A DNA stretch of 64,000 bases, taken from positions 27,111,391 to 27,175,390 of the forward strand of contig NC_091298.1 of NCBI RefSeq assembly GCF_038502225.1. Reading direction: 5' to 3'. Positions 1-10,843 of this stretch are shown piece after piece (the stretch's first letter is position 1; the number at the start of each line of letters is the position of its first letter). The stretch is from Cherax quadricarinatus (Eukaryota > Arthropoda > Malacostraca > Decapoda > Parastacidae). The translations under genes were made by a program, and so were the position numbers. Below the pieces are notes generated by a model. That model saw only the letters and a list, made by a program, of their open reading frames with translations. It was not told the origin of the DNA and ran no database searches.

Positions 1-1140
1 AGATAGGATAGCGAGGAGTATATAGTAACAATAGTTTATTGCTGGCTACTTGTTAAGGTAGGGTAAGTCCAGCTCCACTATTCCCCCTTTTCTCCCCACC
101 TAAAGTGATAGTTTGACTGCCGGCTGCTTGTTAACATAGGGTCAGTCTGCTCCATATCCTTCCTCCTCTTCCCCCAAGGTGACGTGTTGGGCTCTGGTCA
201 AACAGTAAATCACTCGACTCACAGCTCCCAATACTACTGTAAGTACATGCCTGCCTTGTACTCTAGTGGATTTATTGGTTGAAAGCTTCACTTCTGACCA
301 ATAGTAAGCGTAGTCTTTTCAGCCTTGCTCTAAGTTGACTGTTGTAATAATCACCACGTCTCTTAGGTATTGTACTTATCATGGAGAGTGATTATTTAAG
401 CAGTTGGTAACCTGTCTATCTTTTTAGCTTGGATGACAGAGAGGGTCACCTGTCAATCAACGAGAAAAACTGAAGGAGACGGACTAACGTCCTGGAGACG
501 TCCCATTTTGGATTTAATTACCTGTGCACCTGTTGAAGAGTGCGGGACGTAACCCCACATCATTGCAGGGTAAGAACCTGCTTTCCTCTCATCGGGATAT
601 AATACTCACGGCTATACTGTGAGAACTAGCCAGTGGGTCGTAACCAACACCTGCAACCCCCATCATCAGCAGCGGCTACGATTTCAACAACAGTGTCCAA
701 CACCAGACACCCCTATATATTAGCTTGAATTCAGTTATTTATATTTTCATTTTCATTTCTTTAATGTAGGATTAATATTTCATATTTAAGTGTTTTATAT
801 TTTATATTTCTGTATAATAAAGTGTTTATGTTTGTCTGTTATTATTTCTTTTTCTATTCATTAATTTTCCTGAGGAGGAGCCAGCCTGAGTAATACTGTC
901 TGAAGTTATTACAGGGCTGAGTAAGCCTTCACAAGTTGCGACCTTGCCAGGGATCAACTCGACTGAATCAAGATTCAACTCCATCTCGAATCTACCATTT
1001 GGAACTTCAACGCTGGATACCACAGACGGTTACCACGAGCCATGAGTAATCATTCTGTATGGTAGGACTACAGACAGGTATTTAAAAGATTTGGTGATTG
1101 TTATAGTCTCAATTTATTGTAAGTCAAGTCAGGCAGGATA
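1..1140 (+). repeat. Possible LTR 3' part and retrotransposon leader
   Basis: No host gene is recognisable. The stretch has features of a long terminal repeat followed by a leader: a polyadenylation signal AATAAA at 816-821 followed by T-rich sequence, then at about 937-955 a segment GCGACCTTGCCAGGGATC that resembles primer-binding sites of Gypsy-type elements. No second LTR copy and no gag or pol frame was found next to it, so this could be a solo or truncated element cut by the window edge. The assignment rests on motif resemblance only. Confidence 0.3.
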
Positions 1141-1771
1141 TAATAACTAATTCTGCCACCTTTAGAACTCGAGAACACTTTGAGAGATTAGACTCTAGGG
1201 ACCCGAGATTTTCCAGTGACAATTTGTTTCATTGAGCTCTTTATTATATCAAGGGAACTGTCATAGGACACTCTTGATTTGTTGGTGAGAAAGATTGAAT
1301 GGTCAAATGACCCCATTCTACTTACTGTTTGCTCGGAGCCGCATAGAACCCTTCGTTTTAATTAATACATATTGTTTAATTGGAAGCAGATATAAGATAT
1401 AATGGAACCTACTCATTGTGCTTACACTCCTCCCCACCACCAGTGATCATTCTACATTCCCTTGTTCACTTAAAATTAAAAAATGACTTGAACAAGGACA
1501 CATCAATAACACAATATATAAACACTAACAATCCAGGCAACATCTGACATATACTATATACAAGTTTTAAAACATATCACAATTCAAGAAGGAAAAAAGT
1601 TATAATAATAAGGCTACAGAATCTATAACAAACTCTAAATTACAACCTCAACACAATAATAATGCACCAAGCAATAACAATCACCCAAATACAACTCCAA
1701 CAAATTACACAAGACCTTCAATATGCATTATTAAAAACCTGTGCTGAACACAGGTGAATATCCCTTCCCAC
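1141..1771. other. AT-rich sequence, nothing recognised
   Basis: No reading frame, repeat structure or RNA gene could be supported here. The end becomes A-rich and leads into the minisatellite. Confidence 0.5.
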
Positions 1772-1980
1772 ACAACACAGGGGACTCATCATCCCTCCCC
1801 ACTCCACAACCAGGTGACCCATCATCCCTCCCCCACTCACAGAATACAGGTGACCCATCATCCCTCCCCCCCTCCACAACACAGGTGCCCCATCATCCCC
1901 CCCCACTCCACAAACGGTGACCATCATCCCTCCCCAACTCACAATACAGGTGACCATCATCCCCCCCCCCACACACACAC
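1772..1980 (+). repeat. C-rich minisatellite, about six units of 31-35 bp
   Basis: Six imperfect units share the core CAGGTGACCCATCATCCC followed by a C-run and CACTC. Both strands stay open across the array because the unit lacks stop codons, which explains short open frames on either strand; these are not genes. C-run length varies between units, as expected for slippage or for homopolymer miscalling. Confidence 0.8.
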
Positions 1981-1989
1981 TGAAATACC

Positions 1990-4900
1990 CATCATCAATC
2001 TGAATAATCATGACATTAAATTTTCTCAATTTAGAAGATCATGACAAAGTCACTTGAGGAAGATTATTTACAATTTGGGTGATGGGGCTACAAAATCACA
2101 ATACCTTTTAATAGACTAACACAATGTGATTTACATATCAAACACATGAACAATTACCAAAAAAGTTGGTATTATCGTTAATGATTTAAAACTTAATATC
2201 TTTTCCCCGCCCCCCCCGAAAAAATTGGCCGTTATCACCAACTTTTGAGTCATCTAATTGCTTTTAAAAAAAACATAAGTGAAAAAATAAAAGTTTGGTG
2301 AAAATAAAAAAAAAATTTCTTTTAATAACAAATAAAAACGGGAAACTGACCGTCTTACATACCTTTGCAAATGAACAAAAAACTTGTTGTGCCTTTCCCA
2401 AATTTTTTTGACAGGTTCTTTGCCTTACATTCCCTCTCTCGCCCACAAAAATGGCAAAATTCTTTGCAACTGTCAAACCTCGGAGAGCCCCCCATTTCTC
2501 CTTTGCCCCCAATACAGTGTTTACCATCCCTCCTTGCCCCCCCACCCGATTTACAAATCTAATAAAACCTAACATAAGTCTCTTTTCCCCCCTGAAAAAA
2601 GCTCCACCTTCTTCCCTAAATTTCCTTTACACCTTTTTAAAGGAACCCTAAATTTCTTACTTTTTGCCCCCCATTCCCCCCCACTTTTTATATTCTAAAA
2701 ATGCCCCCCGCCCAAAGATCTCTCATCAATCCCCGATATCCTTTAAGCTCTCAGAAAAGAAATCCCTTTCAAATTTCAGAGTCCCTCTCAACCAACCCCC
2801 GGCATCCCCCCCAAAAATTCAACAGTCCAACTCCTCATTACATTTCACACCCCCCTCAAACCCCTCTATTGCCATACCCGACGGCAAAATCCGAGCGAAA
2901 CGATACTTTTTTTCCGTGCTCATGGTTGTCCTTCCTCTTAACCTTTCTTATTCTTTCATGGGAAAATTCCATCTTGGCCCATAACCCTCCCCCCCAACAA
3001 TCCCCCACATGCACCTATTTTGACCTTCCCTGGATCTCGAGCCCCCGCCACAGCCCTCAAAACAGTTTCCCTTCATATCAATTTTTTTGGATCCCGACCA
3101 GACCCCCCCCCCACATTTTCCTTCACCCCCTCCTTTTAAAAAGCACATTTACCCCCCTCTTTAAGTCCACAAACCCCCCCGCGTCAAGATCTACCCATCC
3201 CTTTTCTTCCCCCAAAACCCCCTTCAAAGGGTGGCTTAATCTTTTGTTCCTCATTTTCCCTGCCCGTCAAAACCAAAGCCCTCCCCCCCCTTTTACAGAA
3301 ATCCTTAGGAACCATGCCCCCTCCACCATAGACCCCCCCTGGAAACCCCAAAACCCCGAGTTCTCGATAATACTCAAATCCACAATGCTTTTTAAACTGT
3401 TTCCCCCAAAAAATTTGGCAAAAAACCATAATCTTTTAAAACAAGGATTTCCAAAGTAGCCCCTAAGTGTATGTTGCCCCTTCCCCTTCCGGGTCCAAAT
3501 CTCCCCGGGATGCCAGCTTCCCCCCAACTCTCCCCTCTCCTTCAAAATTTTTAAATCCTTCCAAAACCTCTCTTGGCTCCCAATGTTAGATAAAACTCTG
3601 CCGGGGCCCATCGTTTCCCCGGAGCTTTGGCCCACTTTTCCAAAAAAGCCTTCCTGCGCCCTCAGTTTTTTCCCCTTTCCCCAACCCCCTACCCTTTTTT
3701 CCCCAACTGACATATCACATTCTCACTAATTGTTTTAAAACCCCAGCTCCTCCCCTACCCCTTTGCAATACTTTCCATACCACATGTCTGCAAAACCCCA
3801 TTCCATTTTTTCCCGGTCCCTGACCCCCCTTTCCCCCCTAGACTCATAGACCTCCAACCATGGAATAGCTGGTGCCTGCTTGCTTGTTTTTTCCCCTCCC
3901 AAACACATAACAAAGGGCCTATCCTTTTGCCCCATAACACCTTTTTCCCAACCATTACCCCCCACCGCTTGGAACCTCTCATCTTGTAGCCCCCGGGCCC
4001 CCCGTTAAGTGCCAATTTATTCATCCATGGGAAAAAATCCAACCCCCCCCTTATAAAAACCCCCTTAACCTGTCCTCCCAAAAGTTGGCCAGCCCATATT
4101 TTAAAAGAATTAATTCGTTTCCCTTCTCTCACATAAAAAATTTCCTAATTCGTTTTTGTAACACCAAACCCCCCATGTTACCCCATCCTCCACTCCATGC
4201 CTCCCCACTTAAAAAACTCCCATAATGTTTAAATCCTCCCAACCCCCCCCTCCTTTTCCCAACCACTCATATTTAACTTCCCAAAAACCCCTAGAGATAA
4301 CCCTGTGACCCTCAATTTCCCCCCTCTCCCGAAACCCCCATGGTCCCGAAAAAGCTACCTCTATTGTGCGGAAAAACTTTATCAAAACCCATTGGGAAAA
4401 GTACAACCCTAATAGCTGCATAACCCCTCCTTGCAAAATGTGGTCTACCTCCCCCTCCCCCTCCCAAATTCATCCCTCAACTGAATATCCCCCCCAAGAG
4501 GTCTCGTAAGGCCCAACATGTGCCCCATCCCCTTTTTGGGTCCACAAAGCCCTCCTGATAACACAATTTAGTCCCCACCAACTATGGCCACCACAGAAAA
4601 AAGTAAGAAAACTAGGTTATCATATGCAAATTCCTCTTTCTTTCACATGGTTTCCTTTTTCCACACACACTTACAAGGTTCCCCCCTGCCCCATCCCCCC
4701 CCACCGACAACACCCCCCCTCCCCCTCCCCTTCACTTCGTTCCCCCACAAAAAAGGCCGCCTCACTGATCAATATACTCCCCCACCTTTCAGACATCAGA
4801 TGGCAGGGGTTTACCTGAAACCCCCCCACCTCCCCCCTTTTCCCCACTTGGGGAAAATTTTGTTCTTCCCCCAACACTCTTCCAGATCGACACCCCTTGC

Positions 4901-5115
4901 CCCTTTTAGGGTGGGGGAGGGGCCTGAGTCGAGCCTTTGCTCCAAAAACTTCCTTAATTTTCCCCTGGGGAGGTTGCAGACCAGGGGCCCTAGCCCGTGG
5001 CTATGCCGGGACAATTGGGCCCAAAAAATGATCTTGTGCCTCCTCCGCCCGAGACTAAGGTCTCAGACACTCCCAAAGAGGGGCCAAGGCCGGGCCACCA
5101 TTTGGGAAAAAGGCC
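1990..5115. other. C-rich, homopolymer-inflated low-quality-looking tract
   Basis: The + strand is strongly pyrimidine-rich, with dozens of runs of five or more C and blocky runs of A and T and very little G. Several open frames of 60-250 codons exist on both strands, but they are dominated by Pro/Ser/Phe (or Gly/Lys/Trp on the other strand), overlap each other and show no domain. The texture matches that at 12060-17250, where comparison with an intact LTR copy shows corruption. I read it as unreliable sequence of unknown original content. Confidence 0.6.
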
Positions 5116-5165
5116 CCGGCCGGGAGAAATTCCCAAGTAAATAAGTAAGTAAATAAGTAAATAAA
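5116..5165. repeat. (TAAA/TAAG)n simple repeat
   Basis: Alternating AAGT and AAAT tetranucleotides run for about 50 bases next to the end of the C-rich tract. Confidence 0.8.
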
Positions 5166-5179
5166 ATTTTTTCAGGTAT

Positions 5180-5290
5180 ACACAAACCGGGTTTCATGAA
5201 TTATCATACAAATTGGGAACATATGGAGAACCTAGGATAACCCAAAAAATCAGACAAGTGACTTATTTCCATTGGGGTCCTTTTACCTTA
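5180..5290 (-). repeat. SINE fragment
   Basis: Contains a GATAACCCAAA...AGTC segment and ACTTATTTCCATTGGGGTCC, both found in the fuller SINE at 9820-10118. It appears to be the 3' part of the same family, and the sequence around it is somewhat corrupted. Confidence 0.6.
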
Positions 5291-5439
5291 TTATTATAAT
5301 ATAAAAGGGTTATAATATTTTCTTATTATTCTACAATGAAGATAACATCTTATTATCATACTAAAAAGCTATCTACTCCAGGGTCATTAGACTATCTACA
5401 ATCGGGGGTCATTACTGGAATAGGTAAATTTATGTTTTA

Positions 5440-5960
5440 AAAAATAAAAATCATTCCCTCCTTTCGGGCTCTTCATCAGTTTTTGGGAGTCTTCTTGAAC
5501 TGTTCATGCAAATGACTGCCTTTAGCAATGTCGGGTAGCCTGTTCCATTCCTTTATTGCTACAATAAAGGTGTTTACTGCTTTGACTTGGTACTACAAAG
5601 TTGGCTCTCTCCCCTATACTATGATTGCTTTGGTTCCCACCTTGCAAATTGCCCAGCAAGATATTTGGACACTGTTGTAAATTTATAACTATGTTGTTTC
5701 AGTTTTTTTCCTCTTCTTAACTTTCAGCATATCCAACCTGTAATTCATCTGGCCTACATGTTCTCTTGGTCCCAGCCCCAGGATGAATCTTACGATTTGT
5801 TCTGGGTGATTGCAGTCTATTTAGTTTTGTAAGGCGATTTACCATGAGAGAAGGAACCATATGCATTGTATAAGGCTGAACATGGGTCCTGTGAGCCTCA
5901 GTGGTGCCTGTGCTTTTAGGAATTTCAGCCTGCATTACTTTTACACTTTTTCCTATCAAT
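5440..5960 (-). pseudogene. LINE C-terminal remnant
   Basis: Minus-strand pieces read LGLGPREHVGQMN, YLAGQFAR and NRLPDIAKGSH in different frames. This is the C-terminal tail order of CR1-like ORF2 proteins. Multiple frameshifts disrupt it; part of that may be sequence noise carried over from the adjoining tract. Confidence 0.65.
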
Positions 5961-6314
5961 TCTCCTGACATGCATGGGTAAAAGGCATTCCAGATGTTTT
6001 GAGGGAAACCAAGTGATGGACTCCCATTACACTGAACAAAAAATTATTTCCCGTCTCAGTTTATTTTTGTTTCCAAAGAAAGCTGTTTTCCTTTGTGTAA
6101 TGATAGTTTTTTTCTATAACCATTTGCTGCGGACTCAGTTCCAGTGTTAACATTACAATATCTTGTGGATCTTTACCTGTCACTAACAGGCACTGTCATC
6201 GGGTTTAAGGGGGTTTTGCATTGACCTGATAGGCATATCATTGACAACATAAGAATAGTAGGAGGCCGTGGGAACTCCATGTTATGGCAGGTTTGATTCC
6301 GTTTTTTGATTTTG

Positions 6315-7025
6315 CTATTTTGTCTCCTGTTTCAAAAAGTGGGGACAAAGTCTAAAAACCTTCCCCGATAGCTTGAAGTTTTCTACATAATATATTGTGG
6401 TTGACAGTATGAAGGCTTTTAGGTCTAAGGTTACCATCCGATTTATTATGTGAGCAATAGGGATTGACAGTTCAGAAGCACCATCTTTTAGGAACTTAGA
6501 CGGGATGTTATCAGGGCCTGTGCTCTTAGTTGGGTTTAACCTGCTTAGTTCTTTTTGAATGAAGTCATGAGATACACTTACTAGTTGACAACTGTTTGGG
6601 GTTACCCCTTTATTGGTATAGTATGTTTGAAACTTATCAGAGTCTGTGTTAAAGGTATTTGATGCAGCTGGTAGTTTACTTACTAGTGTTGATGCAACAG
6701 ATGTGTAGTAGGAATTAAAGCAATTTGCCACCTTAGATGTTTCGTGGCATACCTCATTATCGATAGTGAGTACTATGTTAGACCTATCTACTGGCTTATG
6801 GCTATACCCCAACTGTTTTAGTTGTTGCCAGAGCTTTCTGGGGTTATGCTTATACTCTTCAATTTTTGAGCAATAGTGCTTTGCCTTTGCTCCTTTTATA
6901 AGCCTCTGTACTCTGTTCCTCACCCTTTGGAATTCATTTAGTGTTGCAATATCCTGTCTGTTTGCTTTAAATCTTTTTAGCAGCTGGTCTCTGAATTTCA
7001 TATTATCTAATATCTCAGTAGTCAT
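6315..7025 (-). pseudogene. LINE linker and truncated reverse transcriptase
   Basis: A single frame of 236 residues. The linker carries KLWQQLKQLGYSHK and the RT entry motif is LNPTKSTGPDNIPSKFLK. Shortly after AHIINRM the frame jumps to a DLKAF block, so a segment of the RT has been lost; a further shift after DLKAF puts TVNHNIL in another frame. The catalytic YADD box and thumb are missing, so no functional polymerase is encoded. Confidence 0.8.
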
Positions 7026-7099
7026 CCAGGGTTCAGTTCATCGTTTAATCCTAACCTCTTTAACTGGTGCAATATTATTAAGAATGGTAGTGAACATTG

Positions 7100-8045
7100 T
7101 TTTGAATTTTTCCCAGGCATCGTTTACGTCCGTGCAACTTGTTATCTCTGTCCAGTCACAATTGTGTAGCCTATTTACCAGTGTTTCTTTACTGTAGTTT
7201 CTAGTTGACCTCATTTTTATTGTCCTGTGTAGGCCTATCCTATCCCTAGTGATTTTCCTGGTGCAGTAAATGATGAAATGATCACTAAGACCTGTGGTAA
7301 TGACGCCTGACTGACTAATGTTCTCAGCGCGGTTGCAAAGTATGTGGTCAATTAGGGTGGCTGAGAACTGTGTGATCCGGGTTGGTTTATTAATTAGTTG
7401 GGTGTAGCTATTTAATCCTAGAATTTGCTTATACCTTTTGCATAGCCCGTTATTTTGTTGCTGAAAACAGATATTGAAGTCGCCCAGTATTATTGTTTCG
7501 CAATTGCTTTCAACTCCGGACAATACTCTGGAAAAGTCTTCTAAGAACTGGTCCTGGGTAGGAGGGCGGTAACTAGTTCCTACTAAATAACAAAAAGGCA
7601 CAATACCGTGACTGGAACGATACACAAATAACCCGAACATAAAAGACAGAAGCTTACGACGACGTTTCGGTCCGACTTGGACCATTGACAAAGTCACACT
7701 GTGACTTTGTCAATGGTCCAAGTCGGACCGAAACGTCGTCGTAAGCTTCTGTCTTTTATGTGCGGGTTATTTGTGTATAGTTCCTACTAAGATGGGTTTG
7801 GTCTTGGGAAGCAGCACTTCAAACCATAGAATCTCCAGTTTATTGTTATTTAAATCAGGTCTTGGGTTGTAAGCTAAGTCATTTCTAATGTAGGCACATA
7901 CTCCACCACCCTTTCTGTTCCTATCTAAGCGTTTTATATTGTAACCTTCTATTTTGACCTCGTCGTCAGTCACCGTATCATCCAACCAAGATTCAGAGAT
8001 GGTTATAACTACCGCCCTAATTTTGTTAGCTAGAATCCTAATCTC
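7100..8045 (-). pseudogene. LINE AP-endonuclease domain, interrupted
   Basis: Two pieces flank the palindromic insertion at 7587-7777. The upstream piece (7791-8045) carries ISESWLDD, with the catalytic Glu block of the exonuclease-endonuclease-phosphatase fold. The downstream piece carries YRPP, ILGDFN (catalytic Asp/Asn), LIDHI and SDHFI (terminal His block). These are the standard blocks of the endonuclease that nicks target DNA for target-primed reverse transcription. The domain is complete apart from the two insertions, so inactivation is mainly by later transposition. Confidence 0.85.
7574..7790. mobile_element. Palindromic 191-bp element with 13-bp target duplication
   Basis: TAGTTCCTACTAA occurs at 7574-7586 and again at 7778-7790. 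Between them lies a short tail (7587-7620) and a near-perfect inverted repeat with arms 7621-7698 and 7700-7777. The right arm contains GGTCC-AAGT-CGGACC followed by GAAACGTC. It is inserted in the LINE endonuclease. A relative lies at 58012-58183 in the opposite orientation. See findings for a possible hammerhead/Penelope link. Confidence 0.85.
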
Positions 8046-8246
8046 TGCCAATTTAGGACCCCTCAAGGAAGGTTCCTTGATGTTGGTGAGGGGCTCTTGA
8101 TTTAGGAAATTGGATCTGTGCTCCAGTTCCCCGAATTCAGCCTGAATGCCTTCCACATCCCCCCCCCCCAGGCGCTGTATAATCCTCCGGGTTTAGCGCT
8201 TCCCCTTGATTATAATAATAATAATAATAATAATGCCAATTTAGGA
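8046..8246 (+). mobile_element. SINE-like element with (TAA)n tail and 13-bp target duplication
   Basis: TGCCAATTTAGGA is duplicated at 8046-8058 and 8234-8246. The 175-bp insert ends in (ATA)n on the + strand and contains CAGGCGCTGTATAATCC and GGGTTTAGCGC. The same sequence recurs at 63535-63780. The poly(TAA) tail and long target duplication indicate LINE-driven retroposition into the CR1-like element. Confidence 0.85.
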
Positions 8247-8956
8247 AGAAGTGATCTTGCATTGACATGAATAAAGTGAAGGCCTGTTTTCATAAAACAA
8301 TCATAATCATCAATATATGGCAATGGGTCATTTGTATTAAAATTAGGTAAATCAATGTCATCACTGCTAAAGGGTAACTGTGCCAAAGTGCATTTGTTAC
8401 ACACAAAATGAATTCTGGCACCGTTGCTATAATTGTACATACATCCATCATGCACCCACCCCTTACACATTTTACATAAGGTGCCTTTTCTGTTTTTCAT
8501 GCGTACTTTAGTACAGTGTATGCATCTGTTTGGTAGTGTTTGAGATAATAATGGCTGTATTGTCTCACATTGACCTATGTATGCATTACATATGGAGTTA
8601 AGGTTATCATCCCTAGCTACTAGACCGTCATTATCGCCGTCATTTATCTGTCTGTTTTGCCTCTGCACAATAGTTTGAGGTCCTGGATTAATTTGGATAT
8701 CACCACTTAAGAGCGCTACAATAAGAGCTGTGTGCCACTGTTTTTGTTTGGGTATGCGGTGTTGCCATACCTTGCGGCGATAGTGACATTTACTTTTCTG
8801 GTAGGATGGCAGCTGTTGGGCTTTTACTGTCCAGGGCGCTGTTACTCCATTCGCTTTTTCCAACCCCCATGACTGATTTCTTTCTTCATGGAATTGAAGA
8901 AGAAATATAAATATAATTATGGCAGCCTGTACCCCTCTAATGCCTGCCATTTTCAC
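8247..8956 (-). pseudogene. LINE ORF 5' part: hydrophobic leader, 2A-like motif, PHD finger
   Basis: The open frame starts at 8956. Residues 11-20 are a hydrophobic run. At residues 84-93 stands SGDIQINPGP, a 2A-like ribosome-skipping motif (family consensus DxExNPGP; here Gln replaces Glu). A Cys/His cluster at about residues 128-180 (CxxC, CxxC, H, C, CxxC) fits a PHD zinc finger, common in CR1-type elements. The frame then reads HVNARSLLPK, the first endonuclease block, and runs into the TAA microsatellite tail of an inserted SINE, which gives an artificial poly-Leu end. The start codon choice is uncertain. Confidence 0.75.
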
Positions 8957-9104
8957 TCTTCGCTCTTTTACTCATATACAATAATATTTATTTCTCTTTT
9001 CCAGTCCCTAGTACACTTAGTATCTGCTTTAGCAATCACCACTGAATTACTAGTAAAATTTCCTCTTCAAAACCCTCTTCACTGCTCACTTTTCCCTTAA
9101 CTTT
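8957..9104. other. No feature recognised
   Basis: Sequence just upstream (on the minus strand) of the LINE start; probably 5' UTR of that element, without a clear boundary. Confidence 0.3.
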
Positions 9105-9200
9105 TATTTTATTTATTTATTTATAATTTGAGCACACTTACAGAGGTACAAAAAAAAATACAGATAAGAGCAGCATGCCAAAGCCACTTATACTATGCAT
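9105..9200 (-). repeat. LINE 3'-UTR fragment
   Basis: On the minus strand it reads GGCTTTGGCATGCTGC, CTCTGTAAGTG, TCAAATTATAAATAAATAAA, matching the 3' end of the LINE at 20281-21005. It is a severely 5'-truncated copy ending in an (AAAT)n tail. Confidence 0.6.
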
Positions 9201-9819
9201 AGCATTACGGGCTGAACTTCACAAAACCCTTACAGTTAACCCCTTATTACACTTTCCCCTACCCACCTCACTTCACAGTCTGGCTTCACCAATTAACTTC
9301 TAACTCCTTTCCATTCTGGTAGACCAGAAAGGTTTAATCAATGGTTTTATCCTTCCAAATCCCCCTCAATTCCATTTATCGGGGGTTGTGTGGTGTTGTT
9401 GTCTCCTGACCTGTTCTGCTGACTCAGCCATTTTTAAAACACTGAGGGGAGTAACGCCACCTACAACCTGACTTTCCTTGAGTTTATAGATATATTTGGC
9501 TTTTTCTGCTATGATTCTCTCACTGTACACTGGTCAGCTGAATATAGGTCAGCTACTAAAACATTAACCTTGACTGTTTAACTATTCACTTCTTTCTCAC
9601 GACTGGCACTGAGGGATATCTGACCTATAACCTTGGAGTTTTGTGCTGTTGATTTGACGATGTCTCCTGTGTTTCCCTTTCGTTAGCACTGGTACAGATG
9701 ATATGATGGTGGTACAGATATGATGCTACTGTCAACAGATGAACGTCAGCAAAGATGAGAATTTCACTTCGCTAGTTGTACGTCTGGCAGTAGCTGCTGT
9801 TTGAATGCCGGTCAGCCAT
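9201..9819. other. No gene; part of a diverged duplicated repeat
   Basis: From about 9600 the order of short blocks (CCTTGGAG, GTCTCC, CACTGGTACAG, GTCTGGCAG, TTGAATGCCGGTC) recurs in the same order at about 10150-10330. The two halves flank the SINE at 9820-10118 and are too diverged to name. Confidence 0.4.
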
Positions 9820-10118
9820 GTTTAAGATAAGATAAGATTTCGTTCGGATTTTTAACCCCGGAGGGTTAGCCACCCAGGATAACCCAAGAAAGTCAGTGCG
9901 TCATCGAGGACTGTCTAACTTATTTCCATTGGGGTCCTTAATCTTGTCCCCCAGGATGCGACCCACACCAGTCGACTAACACCCAGGTACCTATTTGCTG
10001 CTAGGTGAAGAGGACAACAGGTGTAAGGAAACGTGTCGAAATGTTTCCACCCGCCGGGAATCGAACCCGGGCCCTCCGTGTGTGAAGCGGGAGCTTTAGC
10101 CACCAGGCCACCGGGCCT
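9820..10118 (-). mobile_element. tRNA-derived SINE
   Basis: On the minus strand the 5' head (about 10118-10050) reads GGCCTGGTGGCTAAAGCTCC, then CGCTTCACACA, then GGGTTCGATTCCC, which are A-box-like, anticodon-arm and B-box segments of a tRNA; the anticodon loop is closest to a valine-like CAC type. The body contains CCAGGATGCGACCCACACC (on +) and the 3' end is (GATAA)n-like at about 9824-9838. Related copies lie at 5180-5290 and 19885-20225. Pol III promoter boxes are internal to the head. Confidence 0.8.
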
Positions 10119-10469
10119 GGTGGCCTGGTTTGGCACTGACGAAAAAAGTCCTACAGACTTGGCATTTCCTTGGAGATTTAGTTGATCAGGTTTTCTGCCA
10201 TGTTGTCTTCCCGTTAAACACTGGTGCAGTTGATATGGAGGTCAGTTATTTCATTTAGTGGAAAACGTCTCATGTCTGGTTCACGTCTGGCAGCAGGTCT
10301 GGTACTTGAATGCCGGTCCCTCTTCTGTCATATTTAGTCCATTTCGTTGTCGTCACCGTCAGTTTTTATGTCACTATAGGTTCCTTGCATGTTGTTGCAG
10401 CAGTACTTGCAAATTTGGCCATCACTGGAGTTCGGATAGGCCCAGGGGACGGCAAGATATAGGAGCAGC
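10119..10469. other. No gene; second half of a diverged duplication
   Basis: Blocks shared with 9600-9820, as noted there. An open frame on + starting near 10258 runs through it and the following repeats but shows no domain. Confidence 0.4.
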
Positions 10470-10560
10470 CTTGTTGCTGCGGCTGCGGCTGCAGCTGCAG
10501 CTATTGGTCTTTACGACGGTCTTTACGACGGTCTCTACGACGGTCTCTACGACGTTTCTA
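10470..10560 (+). repeat. GCTGCG hexamers and a 12-bp tandem repeat
   Basis: A short (GCTGCG/GCTGCA)n run is followed by four or five copies of TTTACGACGGTC / TCTACGACGGTC. Both are simple tandem arrays. Confidence 0.85.
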
Positions 10561-10843
10561 CAAGAAATTATAGTCATTTATATCAGGTATGGTGACGGTG
10601 ATGTGGGTAGCGAGTCTGCTCACAGCACATATATATTTTGGAATTTTTTCCTTGTTTTTTATCGCTTTTTCTTGCATTATTCTTTCTAATAAAATAACTG
10701 ACTATTTGGCATCATAAAACAGTAGGCGGAGATTATCCGTAGACTTAGAGACAACCAGGAACCATCTGGGAACACTGGGCAGTGTTCTCGCTCCAGAGAG
10801 TGCCAGGAGAAATCACTTCATTATTACGCTTATATCAGCTTAT
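10561..10843. other. No feature recognised
   Basis: Ordinary AT-rich sequence without repeat or coding signal. Confidence 0.4.

Larger units (their letters stand above)
5440..8956 (-). mobile_element. CR1-like non-LTR retrotransposon, broken
   Basis: Minus-strand LINE read from 8956 down to about 5440. In order it shows a hydrophobic N-terminus, a 2A-like motif, a PHD-type zinc finger, an AP-endonuclease domain, the start of the reverse transcriptase and a C-terminal region with an RLPDIAKGS-type motif near 5500-5550. It is dead: two foreign insertions (7587-7777 and 8059-8233) split the endonuclease, the reverse transcriptase lacks most of its core including the catalytic YADD box, and several frameshifts occur below 6420. 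CR1/Zenon-like affinity is inferred from domain order and motifs. Confidence 0.85.

Noticed and set aside
1772..1980. CRISPR-like array
   Set aside because: Units are directly adjacent without unique spacers, and the DNA is eukaryotic.
1754..2044. Open frames on both strands over the minisatellite
   Set aside because: The unit lacks stop codons; periodic translation is expected without selection.
2701..3459. 252-codon open frame on + in the C-rich tract
   Set aside because: Proline/serine/phenylalanine-dominated, overlaps several other open frames on both strands and lies in sequence that looks corrupted; no domain or splice context.
3267..4132. Overlapping minus-strand frames of 125-148 codons
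   Set aside because: Glycine/lysine/tryptophan-rich complement of C-runs; a composition artefact.
10050..10118. Standalone tRNA gene
   Set aside because: The tRNA-like head is joined to a SINE body with a simple tail and recurs elsewhere in decayed form; the cloverleaf is imperfect.
10258..10689. 143-codon frame on +
   Set aside because: It runs through simple repeats and a diverged repeat copy, with no domain.
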